From Sediminibacterium sp. (GTDB lineage Bacteria > Bacteroidota > Bacteroidia > Chitinophagales > Chitinophagaceae): DNA of 39,464 nt. The position numbers and the translations under genes are program-made. Numbering within the stretch: position 1 is the first letter of the stretch; every line of letters starts with the position of its first letter. The stretch spans positions 1 to 39,464 of the forward strand of contig JAOASM010000029.1 in the NCBI GenBank assembly GCA_030158665.1, in the 5' to 3' direction. Shown piece by piece: positions 23,583-33,987 of this stretch. Below the pieces are notes generated by a model that saw only the letters and a list, made by a program, of their open reading frames with translations, was not told where the DNA came from and ran no database searches.

Positions 23583-24941
23583 CTACTTTGTAAGGATGTC
23601 TTTAATTTGATTGATACACACATCGATATCGCCCGCTCCAGCCATCACGATCAACTTATCTTCTGTAGATGCCGCCCATGCCATCAGTTGTTCTTTTGAC
23701 ATTACCTGCTTCTTCTCCAATTTCATTTCTGACAATAACATATCACTTGTCACGCCAGGAATGGGCAATTCTCTAGCAGGATAGATAGGCAGTAAAATCA
23801 CTTCATCTGCCTGATCAAGTGTAGCAGAAAAACCTGCAGCTTGGTCTTGCGTCCTGCTGTATAAATGTGGCTGAAATACTAAAACCATTTTTTCCTTTGG
23901 ATAAATACTTCTTACACCACTAATCAACGCACTTAATTCTTCAGGATGATGTGCATAGTCATCTATCAATACCTTATTGGGTGTTTTTACTTTATATTCA
24001 AAGCGACGCTTTACGCCTTTAAAGTCTGCCACTGCAGCAATTATTTTTTCATCCTCAATGCCAAGACACAATGCAATAGCTATTGCTGCTGTTGCATTTT
24101 CTACATTGTGGAGTCCACCCATATTCAATACGACATTTTTTAGGACGCCTCCTGGATGAACTACATCAAAAATATAAGACCCATCCACCACTTTCAAATC
24201 ACTTGTGTGATAGGCTGCTTGATTTTGATTGTACCCATAAGTCGAAATCGTTTTATCAGTTGCACTAGTCACTACAGTTGTCCCTAGTTTCTGAATCAAA
24301 ACACCGCCAGGCTTTATCTTATCTGCATATTGCCCAAAAGCTTTTAGCACTTCTTCCGCAGTGCCATAGATATCCAAATGATCTGGATCAACGGCCGTGA
24401 TGACTGCAATATTTGGAGATAATTTCAAAAAGCTTCTATCATATTCATCTGCCTCAACGACCACTACATTTTTTTCATGGCTCCAGAAATTCGTGTCATA
24501 ATTGGATGCGATACCCCCTAAAAATGCATTACAACCATATCCTGTATGTCTTAATATATGTGCAGTCATAGAAGTCGTGGTTGTTTTACCATGTGTGCCA
24601 GCAATACCAATCGTAAATGCATTTTCAGTCACCCATTGCAATACATCACTTCGCTTTACCACCAAATAACCATTATCTCTATAATAATTTAACTCTTTAT
24701 GTTCAGCTGGTATTGCAGGTGTATAGACAATCACCGTTGCCTCTTTATCCATTTGATTTAAATCATCTTCAAAATGAATTGCAATACCCTCTTCCTCCAA
24801 ACTCTGTGTTAATGCAGTTGGCGTTTTATCATAACCGGACACTTTTACACCTTGTGTATTAAAATACCTTGCCAATGCGCTCATGCCTATGCCACCAATG
24901 CCTATAAAATAAATACGTTTCAAATTAGTTAGAGGATTCAT
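23583..24941 (-). CDS. murC: UDP-N-acetylmuramate--L-alanine ligase
   Basis: MurC adds L-alanine to UDP-MurNAc using ATP, the first amino-acid step of peptidoglycan precursor synthesis. The 452-residue protein has the N-terminal UDP-binding IYFIGIGGIGMSALARYF, the ATP loop GIAGTHGKTTTTSM, VVVVEADEYDRSFLKLSP, AVITAVDPDHLDIYG, and the C-terminal DDYAHHPEELSALI and QPHLYSRTQ motifs. It starts 10 bp after murG. MurB, which makes its substrate and often neighbours it, is not in this cluster. Confidence 0.97.
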   Translation of the reverse strand: MNPLTNLKRIYFIGIGGIGMSALARYFNTQGVKVSGYDKTPTALTQSLEEEGIAIHFEDDLNQMDKEATVIVYTPAIPAEHKELNYYRDNGYLVVKRSDVLQWVTENAFTIGIAGTHGKTTTTSMTAHILRHTGYGCNAFLGGIASNYDTNFWSHEKNVVVVEADEYDRSFLKLSPNIAVITAVDPDHLDIYGTAEEVLKAFGQYADKIKPGGVLIQKLGTTVVTSATDKTISTYGYNQNQAAYHTSDLKVVDGSYIFDVVHPGGVLKNVVLNMGGLHNVENATAAIAIALCLGIEDEKIIAAVADFKGVKRRFEYKVKTPNKVLIDDYAHHPEELSALISGVRSIYPKEKMVLVFQPHLYSRTQDQAAGFSATLDQADEVILLPIYPARELPIPGVTSDMLLSEMKLEKKQVMSKEQLMAWAASTEDKLIVMAGAGDIDVCINQIKDILTK

Positions 24942-24951
24942 ATCTTATTCG

Positions 24952-26067
24952 CTATTTAGGGTCAATTTCATTTAATATTTCAGTCGCAATCACCTGATCT
25001 GCATGCATCCAAGCAAATGATTTAATTTTTTTCTCCATGTCAATAAGATCCGTTTTATTTGAAATCATTTTTTTGATCATTGGTAATAATTCATTGATTA
25101 CATCCTTATCTGCAATCATTTGAGCTGCTTGTTCTTTTACTAAAACTTGAGCATTGTATGTTTGATGATCTTCTGCAGCATGTGGATATGGAACAAAAAT
25201 GCATGGCTTACCAGTCATCGCAATTTCAGCTACAGCCATTGCGCCTGATCTGCTCACCACCATATCGGCTGCAGCATAAGCAGCACTCATATCATTGATA
25301 AAACTATCTACATAGACATTGCCATATTGAATAGCAGCAGCTTTATAATTTTCTGCATTAGGCTTACCAGTCTGCCAAATCAATTGAACACCCATTGCTT
25401 CAAAAGCAGACAAGTTTTGTTGTATCGCTTTATTAATGGATGCCGCACCCAAACTTCCTCCTATAATTAATATAGTAAGATGATTCGGTAGTAAACCAAA
25501 TTGTAATAAGGCAGCTTCTTTTTCGATTGCACCCATCGCAATATTTTGTCTCACTGGATTACCTGTGATCTGAATTTTTTCGGCTGGAAAAAACTGTTCC
25601 ATCCCTTTTGTTCCAGTAAATATTTTTGTGGCACGCTTCCCCAACCACTGATTCGCTTTTCCTGCAAAGGCATTGGACTCATGAATGAAAGTAGGTATGC
25701 CTTTAGTTTGTGCATATTTTAGAACCGGAAAACTAGAATAACCCCCAACACCAAAAACAGCATTAGGTCTAAATTGATTGAAGATAGTTTTAACTTGAAT
25801 AAAACTTTTTATCAACTTAAATGGCAAGGTTAAATTCTTCCATAGATTTTGTCGATTGAAACCCGCAATAGTTAACCCAACGATTTCGTAACCAGCTTGC
25901 GGCACTTTCTCCATTTCCATTTTACCCTGCGCACCAACAAACAAGATTGCAGCATTAGGCTGGAGTACTTGAATTGCTTGTGCTACAGCGATAGCAGGAA
26001 ATATATGACCTCCTGTCCCACCGCCAGCAATGATAATACGCAATTGAGTAGGTACTTGGTTAGGCAT
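24952..26067 (-). CDS. murG: UDP-GlcNAc:lipid I N-acetylglucosaminyltransferase
   Basis: MurG adds GlcNAc to lipid I to form lipid II at the inner face of the membrane. It is a GT-B glycosyltransferase of 371 residues. Landmarks are IIAGGGTGGHIFPAIAVA (11-28), GVGGYSSFPVLKYA, TFIHESNAFAGKANQWL, IIGGSLGA, SRSGAMAVAEIAMTGKP and FVPYPHAAEDHQTYNA. The gene overlaps the end of ftsW by 8 bp, consistent with coupled translation. Confidence 0.97.
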   Translation of the reverse strand: MPNQVPTQLRIIIAGGGTGGHIFPAIAVAQAIQVLQPNAAILFVGAQGKMEMEKVPQAGYEIVGLTIAGFNRQNLWKNLTLPFKLIKSFIQVKTIFNQFRPNAVFGVGGYSSFPVLKYAQTKGIPTFIHESNAFAGKANQWLGKRATKIFTGTKGMEQFFPAEKIQITGNPVRQNIAMGAIEKEAALLQFGLLPNHLTILIIGGSLGAASINKAIQQNLSAFEAMGVQLIWQTGKPNAENYKAAAIQYGNVYVDSFINDMSAAYAAADMVVSRSGAMAVAEIAMTGKPCIFVPYPHAAEDHQTYNAQVLVKEQAAQMIADKDVINELLPMIKKMISNKTDLIDMEKKIKSFAWMHADQVIATEILNEIDPK

Positions 26068-27370
26068 TTACTGGTTCAATATTTTCGTTAGGAATTTCAA
26101 TTTCGGTTTCAACTGGTGCATTCCCCTCCATTTGTTCCACATTTCTTGCTACACTCAATATCAAACCTATCGAGCAACAGGTAAAAATAAAAGAGCTTCC
26201 TCCCATACTTAATAAGGGCAATGTCACACCGGTCACTGGAACAATCGCCACATTCACTGCCATATTTGCAACAGCTTGTATGATTAATGTAAAGCTCAAC
26301 CCAAGTGCTAAGAATGCACCAAATGCATAAGGACACTTTCTAAAAATTCGGATACATCTAAATAAAAAAACTAAATATATAAATATAATAAATGCACCTC
26401 CAAGTAATCCATACTCCTCGATAATGACCGCATAAATAAAATCGTTATACGCCTGTGGTAAAAAGTTTCTTTGCTGACTATTCCCAGGTCCTAAACCTAC
26501 AAATACTCCACCATTTGCAATGGCAATTTTTGCTTGTTGCACTTGATAGGGTTCTTCACTATCTTTTGCATACATAAAATCCTGAACACGATTCACCCAA
26601 GTTCCAAATCGACCCCAACTCTTTAATGACTCAGCTACAACTGGCTTACCGGAATCAATTGTTCCGTCATTCGATTTATGCGTAGCGATAGCTACACTAA
26701 TAATAATCACAATTGGAATCATCGCCACTCCAATAGTCAATAAAATATGTTTAAAACTGACTCTTCCAATGAACAATAATAATAAAGATGTCGCACCTGT
26801 TAATAAAGCATTTGACAAATTTGCAGGCATGATTAATCCACAAATAATGAAAACTGGAATGATCACTGGCAAAAACCCTTTCTTGAAATCCTTAATCACT
26901 TCTTGCTTTTTACTGAGTACCCTAGATAAATACATGAATAACGCTAGTTTCGCCACATCACTACTCTGTATGGTCAAGTTGATAATTGGCAATTTGATCC
27001 ACCTACTTCCTTCGTTAATTTTTGCACCAAAAAATAAAGTATAGATTAACAAGGGTACAGAAAATAAAAATAAAATAGTTGCCACGCGTGAAAAAACCGT
27101 GTAATTGACTCTATGCAATCCAAAAACCACTAACAATCCAATTAATGTAAACACGATTTGCTTAAACAAATAGAAACTTGTGTTACCACGATACATTTTA
27201 TACGCCAATGAACCTGTTGCACTATATACTACCAATATAGAGATCAGTGATAACAACAATACCAAACCCCAGATATATTTATCCCCTCTAGTTCGCTGGT
27301 CTAAATGTTCTCTCATGCCTCCAATAGATGGCATTTGAGAAAATAATTTATCTGTTGTTTCTTTAAGCAT
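26060..27370 (-). CDS. ftsW: Septal peptidoglycan polymerase FtsW (SEDS family)
   Basis: FtsW polymerises lipid II into glycan strands together with the class B transpeptidase FtsI. The 436-residue protein has about ten membrane helices starting near residue 35 after a cytoplasmic N-terminus. SEDS landmarks are ARW-like NEGSRWIKLP, QSSDVAKLALFMYLSR and the large periplasmic loop with GLGPGNSQQRNFLPQAYNDFIYAVIIEEYGLLGG. The VTGVTLPLLSMGGSSF motif in the last third also fits. The position within dcw supports FtsW over RodA. It lies 2 bp after murD and overlaps murG by 8 bp. Confidence 0.96.
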   Translation of the reverse strand: MLKETTDKLFSQMPSIGGMREHLDQRTRGDKYIWGLVLLLSLISILVVYSATGSLAYKMYRGNTSFYLFKQIVFTLIGLLVVFGLHRVNYTVFSRVATILFLFSVPLLIYTLFFGAKINEGSRWIKLPIINLTIQSSDVAKLALFMYLSRVLSKKQEVIKDFKKGFLPVIIPVFIICGLIMPANLSNALLTGATSLLLLFIGRVSFKHILLTIGVAMIPIVIIISVAIATHKSNDGTIDSGKPVVAESLKSWGRFGTWVNRVQDFMYAKDSEEPYQVQQAKIAIANGGVFVGLGPGNSQQRNFLPQAYNDFIYAVIIEEYGLLGGAFIIFIYLVFLFRCIRIFRKCPYAFGAFLALGLSFTLIIQAVANMAVNVAIVPVTGVTLPLLSMGGSSFIFTCCSIGLILSVARNVEQMEGNAPVETEIEIPNENIEPVNA

Positions 27371-27372
27371 GA

Positions 27373-28713
27373 TTATAATTCTTTAACGCTTTCTTTGAAT
27401 TGATGTCCTCTATCTTCATAGTTTTTGAATAAATCAAAACTTGCACATGCAGGACTTAATAAAACCACATCACCTTTTTCAGCTAATTTAAATGAAGCAT
27501 TAACTGCTTTCTTTGCAGAATCAACTTCAATAATTTGATCTACTTTGCCTTTAAAGAACTCCATTAATTTAGAATTATCTGTTCCCATGCAAATAATCGC
27601 TTTCACTTTTTCCTTCACTAGATCAGCTACTAATTCGTAATCATTCCCTTTATCTACACCTCCTAAAATTAAAACCGTAGGCTTTTGCATGCTTTCTAAA
27701 GCATACCAAGTGCTATTCACATTCGTAGCTTTGCTGTCATTGATAAAATCCACACCTTTAACTGTAGCAACAAATTCCATTCTATGTTCCAAGCTATGGA
27801 AATTGCTTACGGCCTCACGAATTTTTTCTTTTCTAATGCCTAAAGTGGTTGCAGCGATACTAGCAGCCATAGTATTATAAGCATTATGTTTGCCTTTTAA
27901 AGCAAAATCATAAATACTCATAGTCACTCTTTCTTCTTGGATTTTTAACATCATTTGTTCATTCTTGATGTAGCCGCCTTTTTTTAATTCTTGTTTCATA
28001 GAAAATGGTAGTAGGTTAGTATGTGTAGTTAGTAGTTCTAGTTGTTTAACGATGACTTCGTCATCTATGCAATAAATAAAGCAGTCTTTTTCTGTTTGGT
28101 TCTCAATAATCCTAAACTTGCTCTTTATATAATTTTCAAATTGATAATTATATCTGTCTAAATGATCTTCAGTAATATTTAATAGTATAGCGATATCTGG
28201 TCTAAAACTTTGAATGTCATCTAATTGAAAAGAACTCACTTCAATCACATACAATGCTTTTGGATCTACCGCAACTTGTCTAGCAAAAGAGAATCCAATA
28301 TTGCCCACAATAGCAACGTCTTTCTCAGCCACCTTGCAGATATGGTACAACAAAGAAGTCGTTGTTGTTTTACCGTTACTTCCTGTAATCGCAACAATTT
28401 TGCTATCCCCTTTATATCTGTAGCCAAATTCAATTTCACTAATAACAGGTATCCCCTTTGCACGTATTTGCTTTACCAATTCACTTTTCTCTGGAATACC
28501 TGGACTCTTCATGACTTCATCTGCTGCTAAAATTCTTTCAACATTATGCGTGCCTGATTCAAATGGAATTGCATTCGCCTCTAACTCTGCTTGAAAAATT
28601 GGTTTGATAGCACTTGCGTCAGATACAAATACATCGTATCCTTTTTGCTTTGCTAGCAAGGCTGTACCAACACCACTTTCACCTGCACCTAATATGACAA
28701 TTTTTGTAGCCAA
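27373..28713 (-). CDS. murD: UDP-N-acetylmuramoyl-L-alanine--D-glutamate ligase
   Basis: MurD adds D-glutamate to UDP-MurNAc-L-Ala. The 446-residue ligase has the N-terminal VILGAGESGVGTALLAKQ, the ATP loop AITGSNGKTTTTSLLYHI, ALYVIEVSSFQLDDIQSFRPDIAILLNITEDHLDRY, EHRMEFVATVKGVDFINDSKATNVNSTWYAL and a C-terminal LLSPACASFDLFKNYEDRGHQF. These all agree with MurD rather than its paralogues MurC/E/F. It starts 1 bp after mraY. Confidence 0.97.
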   Translation of the reverse strand: MATKIVILGAGESGVGTALLAKQKGYDVFVSDASAIKPIFQAELEANAIPFESGTHNVERILAADEVMKSPGIPEKSELVKQIRAKGIPVISEIEFGYRYKGDSKIVAITGSNGKTTTTSLLYHICKVAEKDVAIVGNIGFSFARQVAVDPKALYVIEVSSFQLDDIQSFRPDIAILLNITEDHLDRYNYQFENYIKSKFRIIENQTEKDCFIYCIDDEVIVKQLELLTTHTNLLPFSMKQELKKGGYIKNEQMMLKIQEERVTMSIYDFALKGKHNAYNTMAASIAATTLGIRKEKIREAVSNFHSLEHRMEFVATVKGVDFINDSKATNVNSTWYALESMQKPTVLILGGVDKGNDYELVADLVKEKVKAIICMGTDNSKLMEFFKGKVDQIIEVDSAKKAVNASFKLAEKGDVVLLSPACASFDLFKNYEDRGHQFKESVKEL

Positions 28714-28714
28714 T

Positions 28715-30028
28715 TTATCTTGTTTTTAAGGTTAGGATAGAAGTAATGACTAATAATATAGTAATGATCCAGAAGCGTACAGCAATCTTACTTTCGTGGA
28801 AACCTTTCTTTTGATAATGATGGTGCAAAGGACTCATCAAAAAGACACGACGTCCTTCACCGTACTTTTTCTTTGTGTATTTAAAATAACCCACTTGAAT
28901 GATGACACTTAGATTTTCAATTAAAAACACACCACAGAAAATAGGAATCAATAATTCTTTACGAACTATAATCGCTAGTGAAGCAATGATACCGCCCAAA
29001 GCTAAACTTCCTGTATCACCCATAAACACCTGCGCTGGATAAGCATTGTACCATAAAAATCCAATACAAGCTCCCACAAAAGCACCTACAAAAATGGATA
29101 ACTCACCTAAATTAGGGATGTACATCACGTTTAGATAATCTGCAAAAACATAGTTTCCACTTACATAAACAAAAACACCCAGTGCCGCTCCTATAATGGC
29201 GCTCACTCCAGCAGCCAAGCCATCTAAGCCATCTGTAATATTTGCACCATTTGATACTGCAGTAATAATGAATGTGACAACAAGAATATAAACGATCCAA
29301 GTATATTTTTCTGCACCTGGACCCATCCAACTAATTAGTTTACTATAATTGAATTCATGATTTTTAACAAAAGGAATCGTTGTAATGGGCGTTTTTACTT
29401 TTACAAAACGTCGCTCTTCTCCATTGATAGTTCTAACAACCACATCTGCACCTTTAGCAATTTTTTCACCCTTTGCTAAACTAGCTGCCACATTGGTAGA
29501 AACTATTTCACGCTCAACAGTAACCGCATTACTAAAATACAATGTAACACCAATGATGATTCCCAATCCAACTTGACCAATCACTTTAGAAATACCAGCC
29601 AAGCCATCACTGTTTTTCTTTTTATAAGACTCCCCTTTTTCTTGGGCTTCTTTTCTTGCGCGGATTTTAAAATAATCATCTAAAAAACCAATGATACCCA
29701 ACCACACAGTACAAAGTACCATCAATCGGATATATACTTTATCTAAATTCGCAAACAATAAAGTTGGAATCAATACACTCATTAAAATAATGATTCCTCC
29801 CATTGTTGGCGTTCCCTTCTTTTGTTGTTCACCCGCTAATCCAAGCTCTCTTACACTTTCACCAATTTGCTTTTTCTGCAAAAACAAGATCATTTTTTTT
29901 CCATACACTGTCGCTATAAACAAAGACAATAAAATAGCCATTGCAATTCTGAAAGTCAAAAACTGGAACATACCAGTTCCTGGAATATTGAATGACTTAT
30001 CTAACCATGAAAATAATTGATATAGCAT
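28715..30028 (-). CDS. mraY: Phospho-N-acetylmuramoyl-pentapeptide-transferase
   Basis: MraY attaches the phospho-MurNAc-pentapeptide to undecaprenyl phosphate, making lipid I. The integral membrane protein carries [23 protein letters not shown] (catalytic Asp pair), [28 protein letters not shown] and [11 protein letters not shown]. At 437 residues it is about 75 longer than E. coli MraY. The extra sequence lies mainly between the [12 protein letters not shown] helix and the [12 protein letters not shown] helix (about residues 170-250). It contains a hydrophilic domain with [19 protein letters not shown], a form I associate with Bacteroidota. It lies 6 bp after murE. Confidence 0.96.
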   Translation of the reverse strand: MLYQLFSWLDKSFNIPGTGMFQFLTFRIAMAILLSLFIATVYGKKMILFLQKKQIGESVRELGLAGEQQKKGTPTMGGIIILMSVLIPTLLFANLDKVYIRLMVLCTVWLGIIGFLDDYFKIRARKEAQEKGESYKKKNSDGLAGISKVIGQVGLGIIIGVTLYFSNAVTVEREIVSTNVAASLAKGEKIAKGADVVVRTINGEERRFVKVKTPITTIPFVKNHEFNYSKLISWMGPGAEKYTWIVYILVVTFIITAVSNGANITDGLDGLAAGVSAIIGAALGVFVYVSGNYVFADYLNVMYIPNLGELSIFVGAFVGACIGFLWYNAYPAQVFMGDTGSLALGGIIASLAIIVRKELLIPIFCGVFLIENLSVIIQVGYFKYTKKKYGEGRRVFLMSPLHHHYQKKGFHESKIAVRFWIITILLVITSILTLKTR

Positions 30029-30034
30029 TGCGAA

Positions 30035-31501
30035 TTATTTAACGAATGAGTTGAAAATGTTTTGTAAAATTTGTTTGTCATCAAAATCATGTTTAACACC
30101 TTTGATATCTTGGTATTTTTCATGGCCCTTTCCAGCAATCAAAATAATATCACCAGGTTTTGAAAAATTAACAGCTGCTTTGATGGCTTCATATCGATCA
30201 ACAATATTGACATATTTCCTTTTTGCAGCGCTACTCAATCCCATCTCCATATCCTTGATGATTTGATTTGGATCTTCTGAACGAGGATTGTCACTTGTAA
30301 AAATTACTTTATCACTTAAGTCACAAGCTACTTGACCCATTATAGGTCTTTTTGTCTTATCTCTATCGCCGCCACAACCCACTACAGTAATCACTGTTTC
30401 TCCACCTTTTTTTAATTTCGCAATGGTTTCTAAAACATTTTGTAAAGCATCAGGTGTATGCGCATAATCCACAATGCCAATGGTATTTTCATCACTTACG
30501 ATATAATCAAATCTTCCCTCTGCACCTGTCAACGCGCTCAATACAGTTAATACTTTTTCTGCATCATCACCCAATTGCACTGCGACACCATAAACTGCTA
30601 AAAAATTATACGCATTGAAGGTGCCAATCAATCTACAATGCACTTCCACTTCATTGACATTCAATACCAATCCTGTCAATTGATTTTCTAAAATTTTCCC
30701 TTTATACGTAGCCGGTGCATGTAAAGCATAACTAAACTGTTGCGCTTTTGTATTGGCTAACATCACTGCTCCATTTGGATCGTCTAAATTGGTAATAGCG
30801 AATGCAGTTGAAGGCAAGTGATCAAAAAACGCTTTTTTAACACGTACATACTCTTCGAATGTTTCGTGATAATCTAAATGATCATGTGTAATATTTGTAA
30901 ATGCAGCACCGGTAAATTGTAAACCAGTTATACGATGCTGGTGTACTGCATGACTACTACATTCCATAAACACATGTGAACATCCAGCTTCTACCATTTG
31001 TGCCAATAAAGCATTTAAACGAATAGCATCAGGAGTTGTATGTGTAGCTGGGATAATCGTATCTCCTATTTGATTTTGCACTGTACTCACCAAGCCGCAA
31101 GTATAACCCATCGCGGTATATAACTTAAATAGCAATGTAGCCACTGTTGTTTTTCCGTTTGTACCAGTTACACCTACTAATTTGATTTTTGTTGAAGGCA
31201 ATCCATAATACTGATGCGCCATCAATGCAACAGCTTCCTGAGAATTTGCTACAACGATATAAGTGATTCCTGACTTAATTTGAGTTGGCAATTGCTCGCA
31301 TACAATCACTGTTGCACCTTTCTCAATAGCCGTATCAATAAAATTATGCCCGTCAACTTGAGCTCCTTTAATTGCAACAAAAACAGTTCCTTGTTGAACC
31401 AACCTTGAATCAATTTGCAAATCAACAATCTCTTGATCAGTTGATCCAACCACTTCTCTCAAAGCAACTCCAAATAAGATATGTTGTAATGATGTTCTCA
31501 T
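30035..31501 (-). CDS. murE: UDP-MurNAc-L-Ala-D-Glu--2,6-diaminopimelate ligase
   Basis: MurE adds the third residue of the stem peptide. The 488-residue protein has the N-terminal QIDSRLVQQGTVFVAIKG (DSR uridine-binding type), ATP loop VGVTGTNGKTTVATLLFKL, FMECSSHAVHQHRITGLQFTGAAFTNITHDHLDYH, and VVGCGGDRDKTKRPIMGQVA. The C-terminal FTSDNPRSEDPNQII contains the DNPR motif that selects meso-diaminopimelate over lysine, so the wall is predicted to be DAP type. It starts 4 bp after ftsI. Confidence 0.97.
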   Translation of the reverse strand: MRTSLQHILFGVALREVVGSTDQEIVDLQIDSRLVQQGTVFVAIKGAQVDGHNFIDTAIEKGATVIVCEQLPTQIKSGITYIVVANSQEAVALMAHQYYGLPSTKIKLVGVTGTNGKTTVATLLFKLYTAMGYTCGLVSTVQNQIGDTIIPATHTTPDAIRLNALLAQMVEAGCSHVFMECSSHAVHQHRITGLQFTGAAFTNITHDHLDYHETFEEYVRVKKAFFDHLPSTAFAITNLDDPNGAVMLANTKAQQFSYALHAPATYKGKILENQLTGLVLNVNEVEVHCRLIGTFNAYNFLAVYGVAVQLGDDAEKVLTVLSALTGAEGRFDYIVSDENTIGIVDYAHTPDALQNVLETIAKLKKGGETVITVVGCGGDRDKTKRPIMGQVACDLSDKVIFTSDNPRSEDPNQIIKDMEMGLSSAAKRKYVNIVDRYEAIKAAVNFSKPGDIILIAGKGHEKYQDIKGVKHDFDDKQILQNIFNSFVK

Positions 31502-31505
31502 ATTA

Positions 31506-33626
31506 TTAATTCAATTCAATGAAAATTTGCTGGCCTCTTTGAATATATTGTCCTTGTAAAATACTTTGACGAACTACTTTTCCTTTTCCATTGCATTTAA
31601 CAATCAATCCTTTTTTCTCACATAACCACAATGCATCTTTTAACTTCATTCCACTAATATCCGGCATCGTGCTATCAGAAGCCATTTGTAAAGACTGTCC
31701 AGCTTTTACGACTCTTCCATTACCTTGGACTTTTGTCCATTGCGCATTGTTAGGAGTTGAATCCTGATAAGGCAAAGACAATTGTTTTGCAATGGCTTTT
31801 AATGATGTTTTTGCGATCGTATAATTAAAAAACTGAGAATCTTTCAAATTGAAATTGGGTGCTTTATCCATTTTATTTTGGATATAGGTCACATACAATC
31901 TATCTGCAATTTCTTTAAATACAGGCCCTGCCACAGATGCACCATAAAATGGATATGCATGTGGCTTATTCTTAATAATTACTACGATCGTATATTGAGG
32001 GTTCTCTGCAGGAAAATAGCCGGCAAATGAAGATTGATAAATTTTATCTGAATAACCCTTATTGCCATTTGCAACCAATGCAGTGCCTGTCTTTCCCGCC
32101 ACTTTATACGGACTATTTTTAAATAAAGTCTTTGCCGTTCCATTGATACAAACACCTTCTAATGCTTGTTGAGCTGCTTTGATTGTTGCAGGACTATATA
32201 CTTGTGGATTGTATACTTTTGGTGTAATCGTTTTTATCACTCTGCCTTCTTCTTGGATACTATTCACTAAATATGGTCGCATCATGACCCCATTGTTCGC
32301 TACCATATTGTACACTGTCAAAGTCTGAATAGGTGCAATAGCAATATTATATCCAAATGCCATCCAAGGTAATGTTGTAGGGCCCCATAATTTATCTCCA
32401 GGTTTAGTGATTTGAGGACGACGTTCTCCCACTAAATCAATGCCAGATAAAGAATCCAATCTTAATCTTGTAAGGTGTTTGAAATAAGCAGTTGGATTAT
32501 TGGTATAATTATTTACCGCAATTTTAGCCATGCCTACATTTGAACTTTCTTCAAATGCTTCTAACACTGTTGCTTGATGCTTTCCGTGCTTTTCTGAATC
32601 ATATACTGTTCGACCAGCTACCTGCCAAACTCCACCTTCTAAATTGATAGATGAATTCAAAGTTACTTTTCCATCTTCTAAGGCCTGCATCAATGTCACC
32701 AATTTGAAAGTAGATCCTGGCTCAGATGGTGTGATGGCATAATTCAAATCCTCTGCATACAATCCATCTCTTATCTTTCCTAAGTTGGCAATCGCTTTAA
32801 TCTTTCCGGTTTTTACCTCCATCACCATCGCTACTCCATGCTGCGCTTCATTCCCAATCATCATTTTCATCAATGCGTTGGTCGTTACTTCTTGAATGTA
32901 GACATCCAATGTACTTACAATATCTTTTCCTGTTTCTGGCTCAATTTCAAATTCACCCTCTTGCACTGGAACAGTTACGCCACCTGCGATAGCACGAACC
33001 AACTGCTTTCCATTACGACCGTTTAAAACAGTATCATAAGACAATTCTAAACCTACCTTATTTTGATCTCTTGCCAATCCAATGGTTCTATATGCCATGT
33101 TTTGATAAGGATTCAAACGAATATTTTTTTCTTGTGCAATAAATCCACTCTTATATCTTCCCAATCGGAATAATGGAAATTTAGCCATTTGCAAATACTG
33201 CTTATACCCCACTTTTTTTCTTAACTCAAAGTTGGGCTCTTTAGCCTCATATGCTTTAGTAAGCTGCTCTTTATAAGCACTTGCAGATTGATCCTTAAAT
33301 AAATCAGCTAAAGCAATAGTTAAAGAATCTATATTTTCTCTAAATGATTTACCTCCTTTCTCATGCAAAGGCTCAACTCTAAAATCAATATAAATATCAA
33401 ATTGTGGAACATTGGTACTCAACATCTGCCCATCTTCACTGTATATAGTACCTCTATCTGCAGGAATCTCAACAATGCGTTGGTGCAAGCTATCACTTAA
33501 ACCTCTCCAATAGGCACCTTGAACTTGTTGTATGTAAAATGCCTTACCTAAAATAAAAAGACAAACCACTACCACTAAAATATAGCTTAAGTAAACTCTC
33601 CAAAGTATGTCGCGTTTTACATCCAT
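31506..33626 (-). CDS. ftsI: Class B penicillin-binding protein FtsI with C-terminal PASTA domain
   Basis: This is the septal transpeptidase that cross-links strands made by FtsW. The 706-residue protein has a membrane anchor (about 11-30) and a dimerisation domain with IPADRGTIYSEDG. In the transpeptidase domain the active site STFK begins at Ser305, SSN covers 361-363 and KTG lies at 512-514. Residues about 637-706 form a PASTA-like domain (SLQMASDSTMPDISGMKLKD and onward), so it is a PASTA-bearing type seen in SpoVD-like proteins rather than E. coli FtsI. Start and ftsL stop share one base (TAATG), suggesting translational coupling. Confidence 0.95.
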   Translation of the reverse strand: MDVKRDILWRVYLSYILVVVVCLFILGKAFYIQQVQGAYWRGLSDSLHQRIVEIPADRGTIYSEDGQMLSTNVPQFDIYIDFRVEPLHEKGGKSFRENIDSLTIALADLFKDQSASAYKEQLTKAYEAKEPNFELRKKVGYKQYLQMAKFPLFRLGRYKSGFIAQEKNIRLNPYQNMAYRTIGLARDQNKVGLELSYDTVLNGRNGKQLVRAIAGGVTVPVQEGEFEIEPETGKDIVSTLDVYIQEVTTNALMKMMIGNEAQHGVAMVMEVKTGKIKAIANLGKIRDGLYAEDLNYAITPSEPGSTFKLVTLMQALEDGKVTLNSSINLEGGVWQVAGRTVYDSEKHGKHQATVLEAFEESSNVGMAKIAVNNYTNNPTAYFKHLTRLRLDSLSGIDLVGERRPQITKPGDKLWGPTTLPWMAFGYNIAIAPIQTLTVYNMVANNGVMMRPYLVNSIQEEGRVIKTITPKVYNPQVYSPATIKAAQQALEGVCINGTAKTLFKNSPYKVAGKTGTALVANGNKGYSDKIYQSSFAGYFPAENPQYTIVVIIKNKPHAYPFYGASVAGPVFKEIADRLYVTYIQNKMDKAPNFNLKDSQFFNYTIAKTSLKAIAKQLSLPYQDSTPNNAQWTKVQGNGRVVKAGQSLQMASDSTMPDISGMKLKDALWLCEKKGLIVKCNGKGKVVRQSILQGQYIQRGQQIFIELN

Positions 33627-33982
33627 TATTTGGCTTTATTTTTTTCGTTGTTTTGATCAAAACGTTTTTCCAATGGTATGCGCATAGACATCTCCTTTGA
33701 CACTTGTAGTCCATAGGGCGCCATTGCTTTTTCAATATTGATAGATTCACTTTTTAGCATTAAATCTGCCTTAAGTGTCTTGTACTCAAACTGCAATTGC
33801 TTAATCTCCTTCTTTGTTGTATTGATTTTACGGATCGTCTTATCTGTCAAGTGTCCATTAGCGATATAAAGTATCGCTAGTACTGCCAAGAACAAAAAGA
33901 AACTAATGTTCAGGACAATCCATTCGTAGTTAAGTATGCTTTTGATAGCAGACTTAGGGTTGTTTTTTACAGGTACGGACAT
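33626..33982 (-). CDS. FtsL-like cell division protein
   Basis: A 118-residue bitopic protein with a short basic cytoplasmic N-terminus, one membrane helix (about 26-45) and a periplasmic coiled coil (about 48-90) followed by a basic tail. Sequence conservation is too low to name it by similarity alone. Its place between rsmH and ftsI, its size and its topology match FtsL, which with FtsB and FtsQ activates FtsWI. It starts 5 bp after rsmH and ends with a one-base overlap into ftsI. Confidence 0.85.
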   Translation of the reverse strand: MSVPVKNNPKSAIKSILNYEWIVLNISFFLFLAVLAILYIANGHLTDKTIRKINTTKKEIKQLQFEYKTLKADLMLKSESINIEKAMAPYGLQVSKEMSMRIPLEKRFDQNNEKNKAK

Positions 33983-33987
33983 ACGGT